Assembly: GCA_034436155.1 (NCBI GenBank)
Contig: DAOTVP010000041.1
Location: 1 to 64,000, forward strand
DNA: 64,000 nucleotides
Direction of reading: 5' to 3'
DNA from: GCA-2794515 sp034436155
GTDB taxonomy: Bacteria; Chloroflexota; Anaerolineae; Aggregatilineales; Phototrophicaceae
The translations under genes were made by a program, and so were the position numbers. The notes beneath the pieces are model-generated. The model worked only from the letters and a program-made list of their open reading frames with translations. It was not told the DNA's origin and searched no databases. Shown here piece after piece: positions 17,154 to 26,198 of this stretch. The number at the start of each line of letters is the position of its first letter. Position 1 is the first letter of the stretch.

Positions 17154-18623
17154 TCAGGGTGTTTGGGCGCGTTCTGCCGACCAGCGAGCAATGGCATCGA
17201 AGGCGGGGCGCTTGGTGAAATTCGGTCCGATGAGCGAATAGGGGACGTTATCGTTGGTGGCATCCCAACCCAATTGTGGCGCGTAATTCAAATTCCAAAT
17301 GTTGGCAATCCACACAAAGCCCCAGCTTTCCATGTTATTGAGGGCTTCGACAATCCATGTCGCTTGTTCTTGGAGGGTGTTATCTTTGGCGAATTCAAAT
17401 CCTTCGGGGAAGCCATCTAGATCTTCAACACTCGCCCAACCAAATTCGGTGACACATAATTTTTGTGTGCCACCCGCGGCTTGAATTTTGTTGGCATAGG
17501 TGGTCAATGTGCTACGGAAACTCCAGCTAATATGCCGATTATCGAATGGACCGCGGAACACGGCGGTGGTATCGTTGGGGACTGTCTCCCACAATTCGCT
17601 CGGTCCGATGTTATACCCGTTATGATGTGCGCCGAAGCAATCCGTATGGTCTAAGACCCCCGCGGCGATGAGTTGGTCTACATAAAGCATATCATCCACG
17701 ATTAATGTGATACCATTTTGGGCGATATTCACACCCGTTGGCGATGGCGCGGCGCTAATGACGATGATACCAGGGTCAATATCTTTGATCGTGCGGTTGG
17801 CAACGCGCAACATTTGAACATAATCGCTGGCGCTCACACCTGTGCTTGCGCCCCATTCACGGATGAGGTTGGTCTCGTTCCAGACCTCAATCGCATGAAT
17901 CATGTGCGGGTAACGGGTGAGCATCGCCGTGAGAAAATCGGCTAAATCTTGGTCATTGGCGGGGGGCCCCTCGTTGGTGAAATCGGCATTCGGTTCACGC
18001 GCCCAATCGGGGGCGGCAACAATCGAGGCTAACACTTTAATGCCGTATTCCTGGGCAATCGGCAATGCCAAATCGAGTTTACCCCACAGATATTCGCCTT
18101 TTTCAGGCTCCATTTCTGCCCAACGAACTTGCATTTTAATCCATGACAAGCCCAATGCTTTCACGTCATTCATCCAAATACGTTGCGTATCGGGGTTGAA
18201 ATCGGTGGAATATTGCACCTGAATGCTGGCGACAAAATCAGTTTGTTGTACAGGCAATAAGGTCGCGGTGGGGGCGGGGGTATTGGTCGGCGCGACTTGT
18301 TGCACTTGCACTTGCGCGATGGTTTGTGGGGTGTTGGTCGGCGCGATTTCGGGTGTTTCTGGGGCGGTTTGCGCCACGATAATCCCGACATCGGTTTGCG
18401 GTGTTTGTGATGGGCGGATTTGTGGCGTGATGGTCGGTCCCGCGGGTTGCGGTGTCGGTGTGACGGGGAGCGAGACTCTACTCTCGGCGCTGATGGGCGA
18501 TTCGCCACCGCTATAGGTCAGATAGACGGCGAAAAACACCGCCAACCCAATGGTGAGGCTAATCGCCGTCCACATCACAGCGAAGCCACGGATTTGTCTT
18601 TTTACGGTTGTTCGTCTTGCCAT
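17154..18623 (-). CDS. membrane-anchored glycoside hydrolase, GH5/GH39-like
   Basis: The 489-residue protein has a short basic N-terminus, one membrane helix (about 14-37), a Thr/Pro-rich linker (about 50-128) and a (beta/alpha)8 glycoside hydrolase domain (about 130-485). The likely acid/base is E250 in VWNETN and the nucleophile E393 in VTEFGW, as in clan GH-A. A signature tryptophan strand (WIKMQVRW) lies between. Clan GH-A enzymes hydrolyse beta-linked glycans; the substrate is not predictable. It is the shortest of three paralogues in this cluster (next at 18822 and 21812), and has the fewest extra domains. Confidence 0.85.
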   Translation of the reverse strand: MARRTTVKRQIRGFAVMWTAISLTIGLAVFFAVYLTYSGGESPISAESRVSLPVTPTPQPAGPTITPQIRPSQTPQTDVGIIVAQTAPETPEIAPTNTPQTIAQVQVQQVAPTNTPAPTATLLPVQQTDFVASIQVQYSTDFNPDTQRIWMNDVKALGLSWIKMQVRWAEMEPEKGEYLWGKLDLALPIAQEYGIKVLASIVAAPDWAREPNADFTNEGPPANDQDLADFLTAMLTRYPHMIHAIEVWNETNLIREWGASTGVSASDYVQMLRVANRTIKDIDPGIIVISAAPSPTGVNIAQNGITLIVDDMLYVDQLIAAGVLDHTDCFGAHHNGYNIGPSELWETVPNDTTAVFRGPFDNRHISWSFRSTLTTYANKIQAAGGTQKLCVTEFGWASVEDLDGFPEGFEFAKDNTLQEQATWIVEALNNMESWGFVWIANIWNLNYAPQLGWDATNDNVPYSLIGPNFTKRPAFDAIARWSAERAQTP

Positions 18624-18704
18624 ACGGATACCCTTTCTCTCTCATTTATCCAAGTTTTTGGACGCGATAATACCAGTTACTAAATAAATACGGTGTATCA
18701 TCAC

Positions 18705-18810
18705 TGTGGACGACATACGCCCTGCGGGCTAGTCGTCCATTACAATCTGCCAGTTTTTAGGGGCGTAATGGCTGACTAGAGGCTTTAGCCTCGTATGTCA
18801 GCCACAAAAT
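18705..18810. repeat. dispersed palindromic repeats, two units
   Basis: One unit runs GACGAC, ATACGCCC, TGC, GGGCTAGTCGTC (about 18709-18737). The other pairs GTGGCTGACATACGAGGC with GCCTCTAGTCAGCC on the minus strand (about 18767-18805). They are variants in which the outer stem has changed from GGGCGGAT to GGCTGAC or GACGAC while the inner phrase is kept. Confidence 0.7.
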
Positions 18811-18821
18811 ATACACCCTAA

Positions 18822-21803
18822 TCATCGTGCGTTGCTCAGGGCGCTACATGCTGGGCAATTGCCATCGGGTCGGATGATGGCGTAACCTGCCATTGGGTCG
18901 GCATCGTAACGGGTGAAATCCACATTCCACACAATCATCAGGCGTACGCGCCCCGTTTGTGATGAATACGATGCCGCGCCTGCTAACCAAGCCGCTTGTT
19001 GTTCGAGCGAGGTGTTGCTTCCCCATGCGAAGAAGGGTGGCAACGGGCCCAAACCTTCGGCGGTCAGATAACCCAATTCAGTGATGCACAATGGCACACG
19101 TCCACCGACCAATGACCAATAGGTATCTATTAGGGTCGGTAGGTAACGGGTGTAATAATCGCCACGCGGGTCTCCCGATGTGGCTTTGGGCGGAACGATG
19201 CCCTCGTTATAATGTACACCCATGCAATCCATATAATTGACTGCGCCCGCGTTGACCATATCGCGCACAAAACGGTCATCGTTCACCACCTGACCAGGGA
19301 AGGCGGCTTCTGCGCCTGTGGGGGCGGGTGCGCCTGCAATGACGACTACATTTGGGTTGCGCGATTTGATCGCCTCGTAACTGGCGCGGAGCAAACTGGC
19401 GAATGTCGCCCCAGAAATTTGCCCACGGGGCCACTCGCGGTCGAGATTCGGCTCATTCCAAACCTCGATCGCATCGGGTCCGAGCGCCGCCACATCGCCA
19501 ACGAATTGCGCGAATTGCGGGATATAGGCTTGAATATCGCCCATCTGATTCGGAAATCCGACAATGCCGATCAAGATTTTGAAGCCGTTGCCATGTGCCA
19601 CGCGGATAATTTCGGCGGCTTCGGCGGTGGTCGAGCCGATGCCATAGCGCAATTGCACCTTCATCCACGTCATGCCCGCGCTTTGCATGGCGGCGATGGC
19701 GCGTTGACTGCCTGCGCTGGTGACATGCCCGCCATATTCAAACCCGCGTAAAATACTACCTGACCCCGGACGGATGGCTAATCCACTCCCTCCAACCGAT
19801 GGTGTCCCTGTGACGACCAGCGAGATCGATTCTGTCGGCGCAATCGCCATGAGTGTCGGCGTTGGTGTGGGAAATGGGCGCGGTGTTGGGCTGGCGAGCG
19901 GTGTCGGCGTGATGGTCGGACCCGCCACGGCGACCGCGACACCACGTCTAGGGCTACTATCACCTGCGCCGACCACCTCGACATTCACGGCATAATTGCC
20001 ATCAGGCGCGATGAGGGTCAAATCGATTGTCTCGCCTAGACTGGTGGTGAATTCTTGGATGACCCCATTCACGCTTTCGATACGCCAATTCAGCGCCAAT
20101 TCAACCGCGCTATCTTGGGTGGGAATTTGTGATTTATAACCCTGTACGGCATCATAAATGCCGTTTATCGTGCCAGGGTGGAGCAAATCGGCAAATCCGA
20201 TACCGCGTATGGCGAAAGGCGTGAATAAATCCATCCGAAAACGCAAGGCGCTCTCGGTAGTGAGCCAAACCCGTGCCAACGATGCGCCGTTATCGGCTAA
20301 ATAATCGATAAATGGGCTTTGGATGGTGGTATCTTCACCGAGTAGCGCATCCGCGCCCGATAAACGGAGTTGCAATTGCTGACCGGGCGCGATGGTGGTA
20401 TTTGGGGCATTATTCACCTGCACATCGCCCAACAAGACCAATGCTTCATCATACGAAACCGATGTGAAGCCACTATTCACTTCGCGGATGGAGAGGGCAG
20501 ATAACCCTGCGATGAGCTTATCACGGCTGATTTCGCCAATTGCCCAACGGGTCATCGCCTCGACCAAGCGGTCACGTCCAACCGCGAATGTGGCGGGGTT
20601 GATGTCGTATTGAATCTGCACAAAATCGCTATATCTGCCGATTTGTTGCCAATCATACGCGCCTGTTTCCCACCGACCATCTCTATTTTGTGCGGGCGGG
20701 ATGACCACCCCCAGTCGTAAACCCAATCCATCGAAACGCGCCCCCAATTCGCGGATAAATTCCGTGAACGATGTGCGATATTCGTTGGGGATATTGGCGT
20801 AATGAATGAAGATCCCGTTAAACCCGCCCGCGTTGGCAATCGTTGCCAAATCGGTGATATGACGGGCGCGTAATTCGGGGTTGGTGATGATGCGGACAAC
20901 CGTATCTACATCAATCGCACGCGGGTCGGTGAAATTGCGGATGATCGGCATCACGCGATAAGTCGTGCCGAGTTCAAATCCGCCAACGGCGTTGCCGATG
21001 AGCGTATTCGCCCCACGGATGAATGGGGTGATGCCCACAGGCATGACGATATCCACTAGGGTTGAATAGGGCGGTTCGAGGCGTTGGTTCACATCCAATA
21101 CTGTAGCGATAATCGGCGCGGATGGTCGCGCCTCGAATACCGCCACATGGTCGGGGATAGTCGTCACGGTGGCGGTGATAATCCCACCGCCTGCGATGCG
21201 CGAAGGGACGAATTGCCATGTGCTGGTCGCCTCATCCCACGCATATACATCAATCAAATCGGGATTTTGCGAATCGGCGGGCAATGCAAATGCCAATGTC
21301 GCCGATTGCGGTGCAGTTCCGTTGGTGACGATGGTGACGATCTCACTTTTTAGGCTCAACGAAGGTGGCATCGTTGCCCGTGCCAATGCCACCCACGACT
21401 CGGCGCTATTGGGCGCGTTAGCGAAATCTGTGGGGCTGATTCGGCTGAGCGCCACGCCGAATTCGCGCCCAATATCATTCGGATTCAGGATGAGCGTGAA
21501 GGTTGGCGTGCCGTTGGATGATGTGAGCGCGATGGCATTATTCACACTATCCAATTGGACATAGCGCGTGCCGAATAAGCGGTCTCCTAAACTAATCGGC
21601 GGTAAAAATAAACCAATCACCACCAAACTGGTGACGAGGAACATGGTGAGCAGGCTCATCAAAAAACAGCCTGTCCTGTTCCACCGTTTATCGGCTGGCG
21701 GTGACGATTTTTTGCCCGGATAGGCATAAAATGTGGCTTGTGTTTCATCGGCGGGTGATTCGCCACCGACAGATGGTGTTTCGATGGTTGGTGTATCAGA
21801 CAT
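18822..21803 (-). CDS. two-module glycosidase: degenerate GH18-like plus GH5/39-like
   Basis: The 993-residue protein has a cytoplasmic N-terminus, one membrane helix (about 46-69), a beta-rich region (80-230), a GH18-like barrel (about 230-520), a further beta-rich region, a Thr/Pro linker (about 635-665) and a C-terminal GH-A domain (about 690-990). The C-terminal domain has E784 (VWNEPN) and E909 (ITELGY) and should be active. In the GH18-like part the catalytic DxDxE strand reads GIFIHYANI (330-338), with no acidic residue, so that module may bind rather than cut glycan. It is closely related to the 543-residue neighbour at 21812. Confidence 0.75.
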   Translation of the reverse strand: MSDTPTIETPSVGGESPADETQATFYAYPGKKSSPPADKRWNRTGCFLMSLLTMFLVTSLVVIGLFLPPISLGDRLFGTRYVQLDSVNNAIALTSSNGTPTFTLILNPNDIGREFGVALSRISPTDFANAPNSAESWVALARATMPPSLSLKSEIVTIVTNGTAPQSATLAFALPADSQNPDLIDVYAWDEATSTWQFVPSRIAGGGIITATVTTIPDHVAVFEARPSAPIIATVLDVNQRLEPPYSTLVDIVMPVGITPFIRGANTLIGNAVGGFELGTTYRVMPIIRNFTDPRAIDVDTVVRIITNPELRARHITDLATIANAGGFNGIFIHYANIPNEYRTSFTEFIRELGARFDGLGLRLGVVIPPAQNRDGRWETGAYDWQQIGRYSDFVQIQYDINPATFAVGRDRLVEAMTRWAIGEISRDKLIAGLSALSIREVNSGFTSVSYDEALVLLGDVQVNNAPNTTIAPGQQLQLRLSGADALLGEDTTIQSPFIDYLADNGASLARVWLTTESALRFRMDLFTPFAIRGIGFADLLHPGTINGIYDAVQGYKSQIPTQDSAVELALNWRIESVNGVIQEFTTSLGETIDLTLIAPDGNYAVNVEVVGAGDSSPRRGVAVAVAGPTITPTPLASPTPRPFPTPTPTLMAIAPTESISLVVTGTPSVGGSGLAIRPGSGSILRGFEYGGHVTSAGSQRAIAAMQSAGMTWMKVQLRYGIGSTTAEAAEIIRVAHGNGFKILIGIVGFPNQMGDIQAYIPQFAQFVGDVAALGPDAIEVWNEPNLDREWPRGQISGATFASLLRASYEAIKSRNPNVVVIAGAPAPTGAEAAFPGQVVNDDRFVRDMVNAGAVNYMDCMGVHYNEGIVPPKATSGDPRGDYYTRYLPTLIDTYWSLVGGRVPLCITELGYLTAEGLGPLPPFFAWGSNTSLEQQAAWLAGAASYSSQTGRVRLMIVWNVDFTRYDADPMAGYAIIRPDGNCPACSALSNAR

Positions 21804-21811
21804 GACCTATC

Positions 21812-23443
21812 CTAATTGGCTAAGGCATCACAGGCGGGGCATGTCCCATCGGGACGGATAATGGCGTATCCGCCCATGGGGTCATCACCGCCACCTCTGA
21901 AATCCATATTCCAGATGATGACAATCCGCACCCGTCCGCTATTGCGTGAGTAAGCGATCGCGCCATCTATCCAAGCCGCTTGTTGCGCCAGTGTGACATT
22001 GCTCGCCCAACTGAAATTGGCGGGCAGGCTACCATAGCCTTCGGGCGTTAAATAGCCCAATTCGGTGAAGCATAACGGACGTGCGCCTCTGAAGGTGCTG
22101 GAATATACGTTGATCATGCTCGGCAAATAGCGCGTGAAATAATTGCTCGGTTGGCGCGGATCGCCCGATGTGGCGGTGGGTGGCACGATGCCCTCATTGT
22201 AATGCACGCCGATGCAATCCATATAATTCGCCGCGCCCGCATCTGCCATGCCACGAATATACCGATCATCATTCATGACGGCACCTGGGAAAGCGGCTTC
22301 TGCGCCTGTGGGGGCGGGCGCACCACTGATCACCAGCGTATTGCGATTGTTGGCTTTGATGGCATTATACGCTTGGCGGAGCAATTCGGTATAACGGGCG
22401 GGGTTGATGTCGCCTGTTGTCCACTCGCGGTCAATGTTGGGTTCGTTCCAAATTTCGATCGCATCCGCGCCAAGCGCCGCCAAACCACCCGCAAAACTGG
22501 CGTAACGCTCGAAATACCCATCACGGGTGAGGTCATTTTTATCGCCCACCAAGCCGATAAGGATTCTAAAACCCGCGGCGTGTGCCTGATTGATGGTGTT
22601 GGCGATGTCATTTGGATTTTGACCATCGAAATAACGGATTTGCTTTTTCAGCCATGTCATGCCCGCATAGCGCATCCAATTAAAGGTGCTATCGTTAAAG
22701 CCTGCGATATGACCGCCGTAAGAAAATCCACGCACAGGCGCGGTATTGGCGACTGGCACGACAGGGGCGGGCGCGGGGACGTTGGGCTGAGTGGGGGCTT
22801 GATTTGGCACTTGGAGCGCGAAGGGCGTGTTTTCATCAATCACAGGCAGGCTATTGAGTTGGTCGGCGCTGATATTCACAAAACGCACGGCTACCCAACC
22901 GACTTCACCATTTACATTCGCGCCACGCACCCATGTCGAGTCGCTATTGCGACCATCTACTAACAGGGGTTTGCCACCGAATACACCACCCACACGCGGG
23001 AAGCCCGTCCCTGGACCGCCTCGCATATTCACATCAGAATACACACTGACTTCTAAGCCAGAAGTCGGCGCGGGCGCATTGGATGGCGCGGGCGCAGAAG
23101 CACCTTCGGGTGGTGTGAGCAAGAAGGGCGTATCGGGCGTGATGATGCGGATGCCGTTAATGGTACTGAGCGAAAGATTGAGCGTGCCGTTGATCACCCA
23201 ACCGACCGTGCCATTTTGGGTGATGCCACGAAGCCATTGCCCGCTATCATTACGACCATCTACGCGGAATGGTTCGCCACGGGCGGCAACGGTGAGCAGA
23301 ATGCCATTTTCATCGGGGGTTTGTCGGACGTTTGCGTTGCGACTAAAGGTTGTTGTGAGGTCTTCGATTGCGCCTTGTGCGTGAATGATGCCTGTGCATA
23401 GGCTCATGCACATGAGGATTATCAAGACTCGTGTCAACTTCAT
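21812..23443 (-). CDS. secreted glycoside hydrolase with two SH3-like domains
   Basis: The 543-residue protein has a signal peptide (1-22), two SH3_3-type domains (about 30-105 and 130-205; repeated VDGRNxSxxWxRG and VGWV motifs), a Pro/Ala linker (215-235) and a GH-A domain (238-540) with E334 (IWNEPN) and E461 (FTELGY). Bacterial SH3 domains often bind cell-wall peptides, so the enzyme may work at the cell surface. The catalytic domain matches the C-terminal part of the 993-residue protein nearly segment by segment, including HYNEGIVPP and the final GGYAIIRPDG. The genes are only 8 bases apart and form a tandem duplication. Confidence 0.85.
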   Translation of the reverse strand: MKLTRVLIILMCMSLCTGIIHAQGAIEDLTTTFSRNANVRQTPDENGILLTVAARGEPFRVDGRNDSGQWLRGITQNGTVGWVINGTLNLSLSTINGIRIITPDTPFLLTPPEGASAPAPSNAPAPTSGLEVSVYSDVNMRGGPGTGFPRVGGVFGGKPLLVDGRNSDSTWVRGANVNGEVGWVAVRFVNISADQLNSLPVIDENTPFALQVPNQAPTQPNVPAPAPVVPVANTAPVRGFSYGGHIAGFNDSTFNWMRYAGMTWLKKQIRYFDGQNPNDIANTINQAHAAGFRILIGLVGDKNDLTRDGYFERYASFAGGLAALGADAIEIWNEPNIDREWTTGDINPARYTELLRQAYNAIKANNRNTLVISGAPAPTGAEAAFPGAVMNDDRYIRGMADAGAANYMDCIGVHYNEGIVPPTATSGDPRQPSNYFTRYLPSMINVYSSTFRGARPLCFTELGYLTPEGYGSLPANFSWASNVTLAQQAAWIDGAIAYSRNSGRVRIVIIWNMDFRGGGDDPMGGYAIIRPDGTCPACDALAN

Positions 23444-23489
23444 TAATTGTGTCTCCTGTATCGCTTGTTTGTATTGATTATGCTTGTAA

Positions 23490-23552
23490 AGACACGATAT
23501 ATCGTGTGCTATTCTTGGGTTTTGAACGGCATGTATGCCGTCTCTACACTAT
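23490..23552. repeat. two short palindromes of the dispersed type
   Basis: ACACGATATATCGTGT (about 23490-23505) and ACGGCATGTATGCCGT (about 23526-23541) lie between divergent genes. They are the most reduced members of the palindrome family and could be unrelated. Confidence 0.4.
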
Positions 23553-23646
23553 TTCTCATGATTAAACGGGCATTGTAGCAAAAAAATGTTATGTTTGGCA
23601 ATTGTGATAGCCGTTGCTTGCCCTACGATGAACGATGTGTATGCGC

Positions 23647-23652
23647 TATAAT
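23647..23652 (+). promoter_or_regulatory. candidate -10 box immediately before enoyl-CoA hydratase
   Basis: TATAAT at 23647-23652 ends 7 bases before the ATG at 23660. A transcript starting at the normal distance from this box would begin at or next to the start codon and so be leaderless. There is no Shine-Dalgarno in between. Confidence 0.4.
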
Positions 23653-23659
23653 ACACCCC

Positions 23660-24430
23660 ATGACCGATAAAATTCTCTATCACCAACAACCCAACGGGGT
23701 GGGCATCCTCACCTTTAACCGTCCATTCGCCAAAAATGCCCTCGATTTAGAGGCGATGCGGGCATTCATGGGGCATATCCACCGTCTGCAAAGTGATACA
23801 ACGTTGCGCGTCCTCATCATCACAGGTGCGGGGAAAGACGCATTTTGTAGCGGTGGTGATTTGGTCGAACTGAGCCAATATCCTAGCCAAGATGATGCGC
23901 GTCATTTTATTGGTATTATGGGCGATGCGCTCCTCGCGTTAGAACGGCTACACGCGCCTGTGATCGCCGCCATCAACGGTTATGCGCTCGGCGGTGGGAG
24001 CGAAATCGCAGTGGCGTGTGATATGCGCTTCGTCGATGATGCGGTACGGCTTGGGTTTGTGCAGGTGAAAATGGCGCTCACGCCCGGTTGGGGCGCTGGT
24101 CAACGATTATTGCGGATTGTTGGCTATCCACGGGCGATGGAATTGTTGCTTTCGGGCAAAATTTTGACCGCCCAAGATGTGTATTCGCTGGGATTAGCCA
24201 ACGGCATATCAGCACAAGGCGAGGCGCTCAAGACGGCGCTCGAATTCGCCGATACAATCAGTCAACACGATTTTGATGTGATGCTGGGGATGAAAACCTT
24301 GCTCCGTGCGGGGTTGTATCATCCTTATGAAGAGGCGTTACAACTGGAACGCGATTTGTTCCCGCCGTTATGGTCGGCGGATGCACATATCCAAGCCGTA
24401 GACGCATTTTTGAAACGCAGAGACCGTTAG
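23660..24430 (+). CDS. enoyl-CoA hydratase/isomerase family protein
   Basis: The 256-residue crotonase-fold protein acts on acyl-CoA thioesters, commonly in fatty-acid or branched-chain oxidation. Seen are the N-terminal LTFNRPFAKNALD, the first oxyanion-hole segment (GKDAFCSGGDL) and the second (INGYALGGGSEIAVACDMRF without the first residues), each with its Gly pair. Length fits the family. ATG 23660 is preferred over an upstream in-frame start because homology begins there and a TATAAT lies just before it. A damaged methyltransferase gene follows 17 bases downstream. Confidence 0.85.
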   Translation: MTDKILYHQQPNGVGILTFNRPFAKNALDLEAMRAFMGHIHRLQSDTTLRVLIITGAGKDAFCSGGDLVELSQYPSQDDARHFIGIMGDALLALERLHAPVIAAINGYALGGGSEIAVACDMRFVDDAVRLGFVQVKMALTPGWGAGQRLLRIVGYPRAMELLLSGKILTAQDVYSLGLANGISAQGEALKTALEFADTISQHDFDVMLGMKTLLRAGLYHPYEEALQLERDLFPPLWSADAHIQAVDAFLKRRDR

Positions 24431-24447
24431 CGGGGATAATCAGTATC

Positions 24448-25137
24448 ATGAAATGGATTGCGAAAGCGTTGCTCCAAAAAGCCTTTTCGGTGTTGCCCAG
24501 TGGGCATCGCATCAATTACATCTTTCAAAAACGAGTCAGCAAGCGGTTGATTGCCACCGAATCGACTATCGCCATCCGTATTCGTTGGGCGGGTCAACAT
24601 TTGGCATATTATACTCAAGTCACGGGGAATACGCGCCCGAATCGCGTCTTGGAATTGGGGACGGGGTGGTGGCTGACTGTGCCAATCGCCTTCTTTTTAT
24701 GTGGCGTAAAACGGATTGTCACCATCGACATCGCGCCACTGCTTCGGTTGGATGAATTACGCGCCCTCATCGCGGTTTATGCGTCTATCCCGTATGAACG
24801 GCTCAAAACCTATTTGCCCCAAGCCGATGAAAATGCCTATCAGCAACTGGTCGTGCTATCCCAAACGCCGATGGATGATCTGATAACCATCCTCAAAACG
24901 TTGCATATCGAATATCTGATAACCGATGCCCGTCAGACTCATTTTGATGAGGGTGAATTTGATTTAATCGTGTCGAATACCACGCTAGAGCATATATCTA
25001 AGCCGATATTGACACAAATCTTCGGCGAATTTGCGCGTATCAGTGATGCCAACACCATCATGAGCCACCTGATAGACCTCAGCGACCATTATGCCCATGT
25101 GGATAAATCGCTCACGCCCTTCTGGTTGCCGATGTGA
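24448..25137 (+). CDS. SAM-dependent methyltransferase, 3' end disrupted
   Basis: The 229-residue frame has a class I methyltransferase N-terminal half, with motif I at VLELGTGWW and a post-I Asp in VTIDIAP, then IVSNTTLEHI, the region before the substrate loop. The frame ends abruptly after HVDKSLTPFWLPM. In another frame, from about 25110 to 25256, the sequence reads ALLVADVNRE ... HITIHPDFANYS ... MISRLAER, which looks like the proper C-terminus. A deletion plus frameshift near 25105-25120 has probably removed the middle of the C-terminal part. Activity is doubtful. The start follows a weak GGGGA. Confidence 0.65.
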   Translation: MKWIAKALLQKAFSVLPSGHRINYIFQKRVSKRLIATESTIAIRIRWAGQHLAYYTQVTGNTRPNRVLELGTGWWLTVPIAFFLCGVKRIVTIDIAPLLRLDELRALIAVYASIPYERLKTYLPQADENAYQQLVVLSQTPMDDLITILKTLHIEYLITDARQTHFDEGEFDLIVSNTTLEHISKPILTQIFGEFARISDANTIMSHLIDLSDHYAHVDKSLTPFWLPM

Positions 25138-25256
25138 ATCGTGAGAGCGCCCCGCAATTGGCGCACATCACCATTCACCCCGATTTCGCCAACTATTCCC
25201 AAGACGACCTCGCTGTCACCAGCGCGTGGATGATTTCGCGTTTAGCAGAAAGATGA
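25107..25256 (+). pseudogene. out-of-frame C-terminal piece of the upstream methyltransferase
   Basis: This stretch of about 48 codons is open only in a frame different from the gene at 24448-25137 and has no start or ribosome-binding site of its own. Its peptide (VADVNRE, then ITIHPDFANYSQDDLAV) has the codon use of the neighbours and looks like a methyltransferase tail. It ends 4 bases before the next gene. Confidence 0.55.
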
Positions 25257-25260
25257 TGAT

Positions 25261-26025
25261 ATGAGTTTTTATAAGACGATTGCCCGTTTTTATGATGCCG
25301 AAAATAGCGATAAGACTGATGATATAGACCTGTATTTGGAACTTGCCGAAGAATATGGCAGTCCTATTATTGATATTGGATGTGGCACGGGGCGGGTTAT
25401 GTTGCCCCTTGTCCGCGCAGGGTATGAGGTGCATGGCATTGATAACGAAAAAGCCATGCTTGCCCGTGCCGAAGGCTATCGGAAACAATTCAACATCGAT
25501 GCCGATAAAATGGTCTTGCATGATGGTGATGTGCTGAATTACAAACTCGATAAAAAATTCCCGTTGGTGCTTGTGCCATATAACGGCATGATGCACTTTC
25601 ATTCGCAAGAAGCGCAATTGGCGGTGCTGAAAAAATTGCGTTCATGGACGGCAGATGAGGGTTTATTGGTGTTGGATTTGCCCAATGCGGGCGAAATTTT
25701 CGCCTCGCAAGATACCTCCGCCGTCACATTAGAACGCACCTTTCTCGAACCCGAAACGGGGCATATCGTCATGCAACAATCGGTGACATTTTTAGATCGT
25801 GTGACGCAATTGCTCCGCGTGACGTGGATTTATGATGAAATCACGGGTGATGGCACGATTAAACGGACATTCGCCCCGTTGATGCTGTATTATTATTTTT
25901 ATAATGAGATGCGCTTGCTCCTCGCACAAGCGGGTTTCGAGGTGGAAGGGGTGTATGGCGATGTGGATTATAGCCCCTATGAAGACGGTTGTGAGCGCAT
26001 GGTGATTTTTGCCAGACCGATATGA
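25261..26025 (+). CDS. class I SAM-dependent methyltransferase
   Basis: The 254-residue protein has the full methyltransferase fold: motif I IIDIGCGTGR (36-45), post-I EVHGIDNEKAML with the ribose-binding Asp, a DGDVLNY segment, then the motif IV region LVPYNGMMHF. The C-terminal beta-strands are like small-molecule or tRNA methyltransferases of the Methyltransf_25 group. The start has a weak upstream AGAAAGATGATG. The substrate is unknown. It may be co-transcribed with the broken methyltransferase upstream. Confidence 0.85.
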   Translation: MSFYKTIARFYDAENSDKTDDIDLYLELAEEYGSPIIDIGCGTGRVMLPLVRAGYEVHGIDNEKAMLARAEGYRKQFNIDADKMVLHDGDVLNYKLDKKFPLVLVPYNGMMHFHSQEAQLAVLKKLRSWTADEGLLVLDLPNAGEIFASQDTSAVTLERTFLEPETGHIVMQQSVTFLDRVTQLLRVTWIYDEITGDGTIKRTFAPLMLYYYFYNEMRLLLAQAGFEVEGVYGDVDYSPYEDGCERMVIFARPI

Positions 26026-26036
26026 AATTATTAATG

Positions 26037-26182
26037 TCCCCCATCCCTAACCCTTCCCCCATCAGATGGTGGAAGGGGATAACCAGAACCCATTTTGTAA
26101 TCATTCAATGGGTAAAAAATGGGTGCAAAGCCTGTTTTATCCCCCCTCCCGATGCAATGGGGAGGGGGCTAGTGGGTGGGGA
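26037..26182. repeat. G/C-run hairpin repeats
   Basis: Two hairpins occur between the methyltransferase and the lipoprotein gene. CCCTTCCCCCATC pairs with GGTGGAAGGGG (about 26047-26080). CCCCCTCCC pairs perfectly with GGGAGGGGG around a short loop (about 26144-26170). Both strands stay open by chance in one frame, which would wrongly extend the lipoprotein N-terminus. This is a second repeat type, distinct from the GATTAGC palindromes. Confidence 0.65.
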
Positions 26183-26198
26183 TAAAAAACCTGTTTTG

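Noticed and set aside
26022..26198. Coding extension of the lipoprotein gene
   Set aside because: It consists of translated G/C hairpin repeats; the lipoprotein signal starts at ATG 26199.
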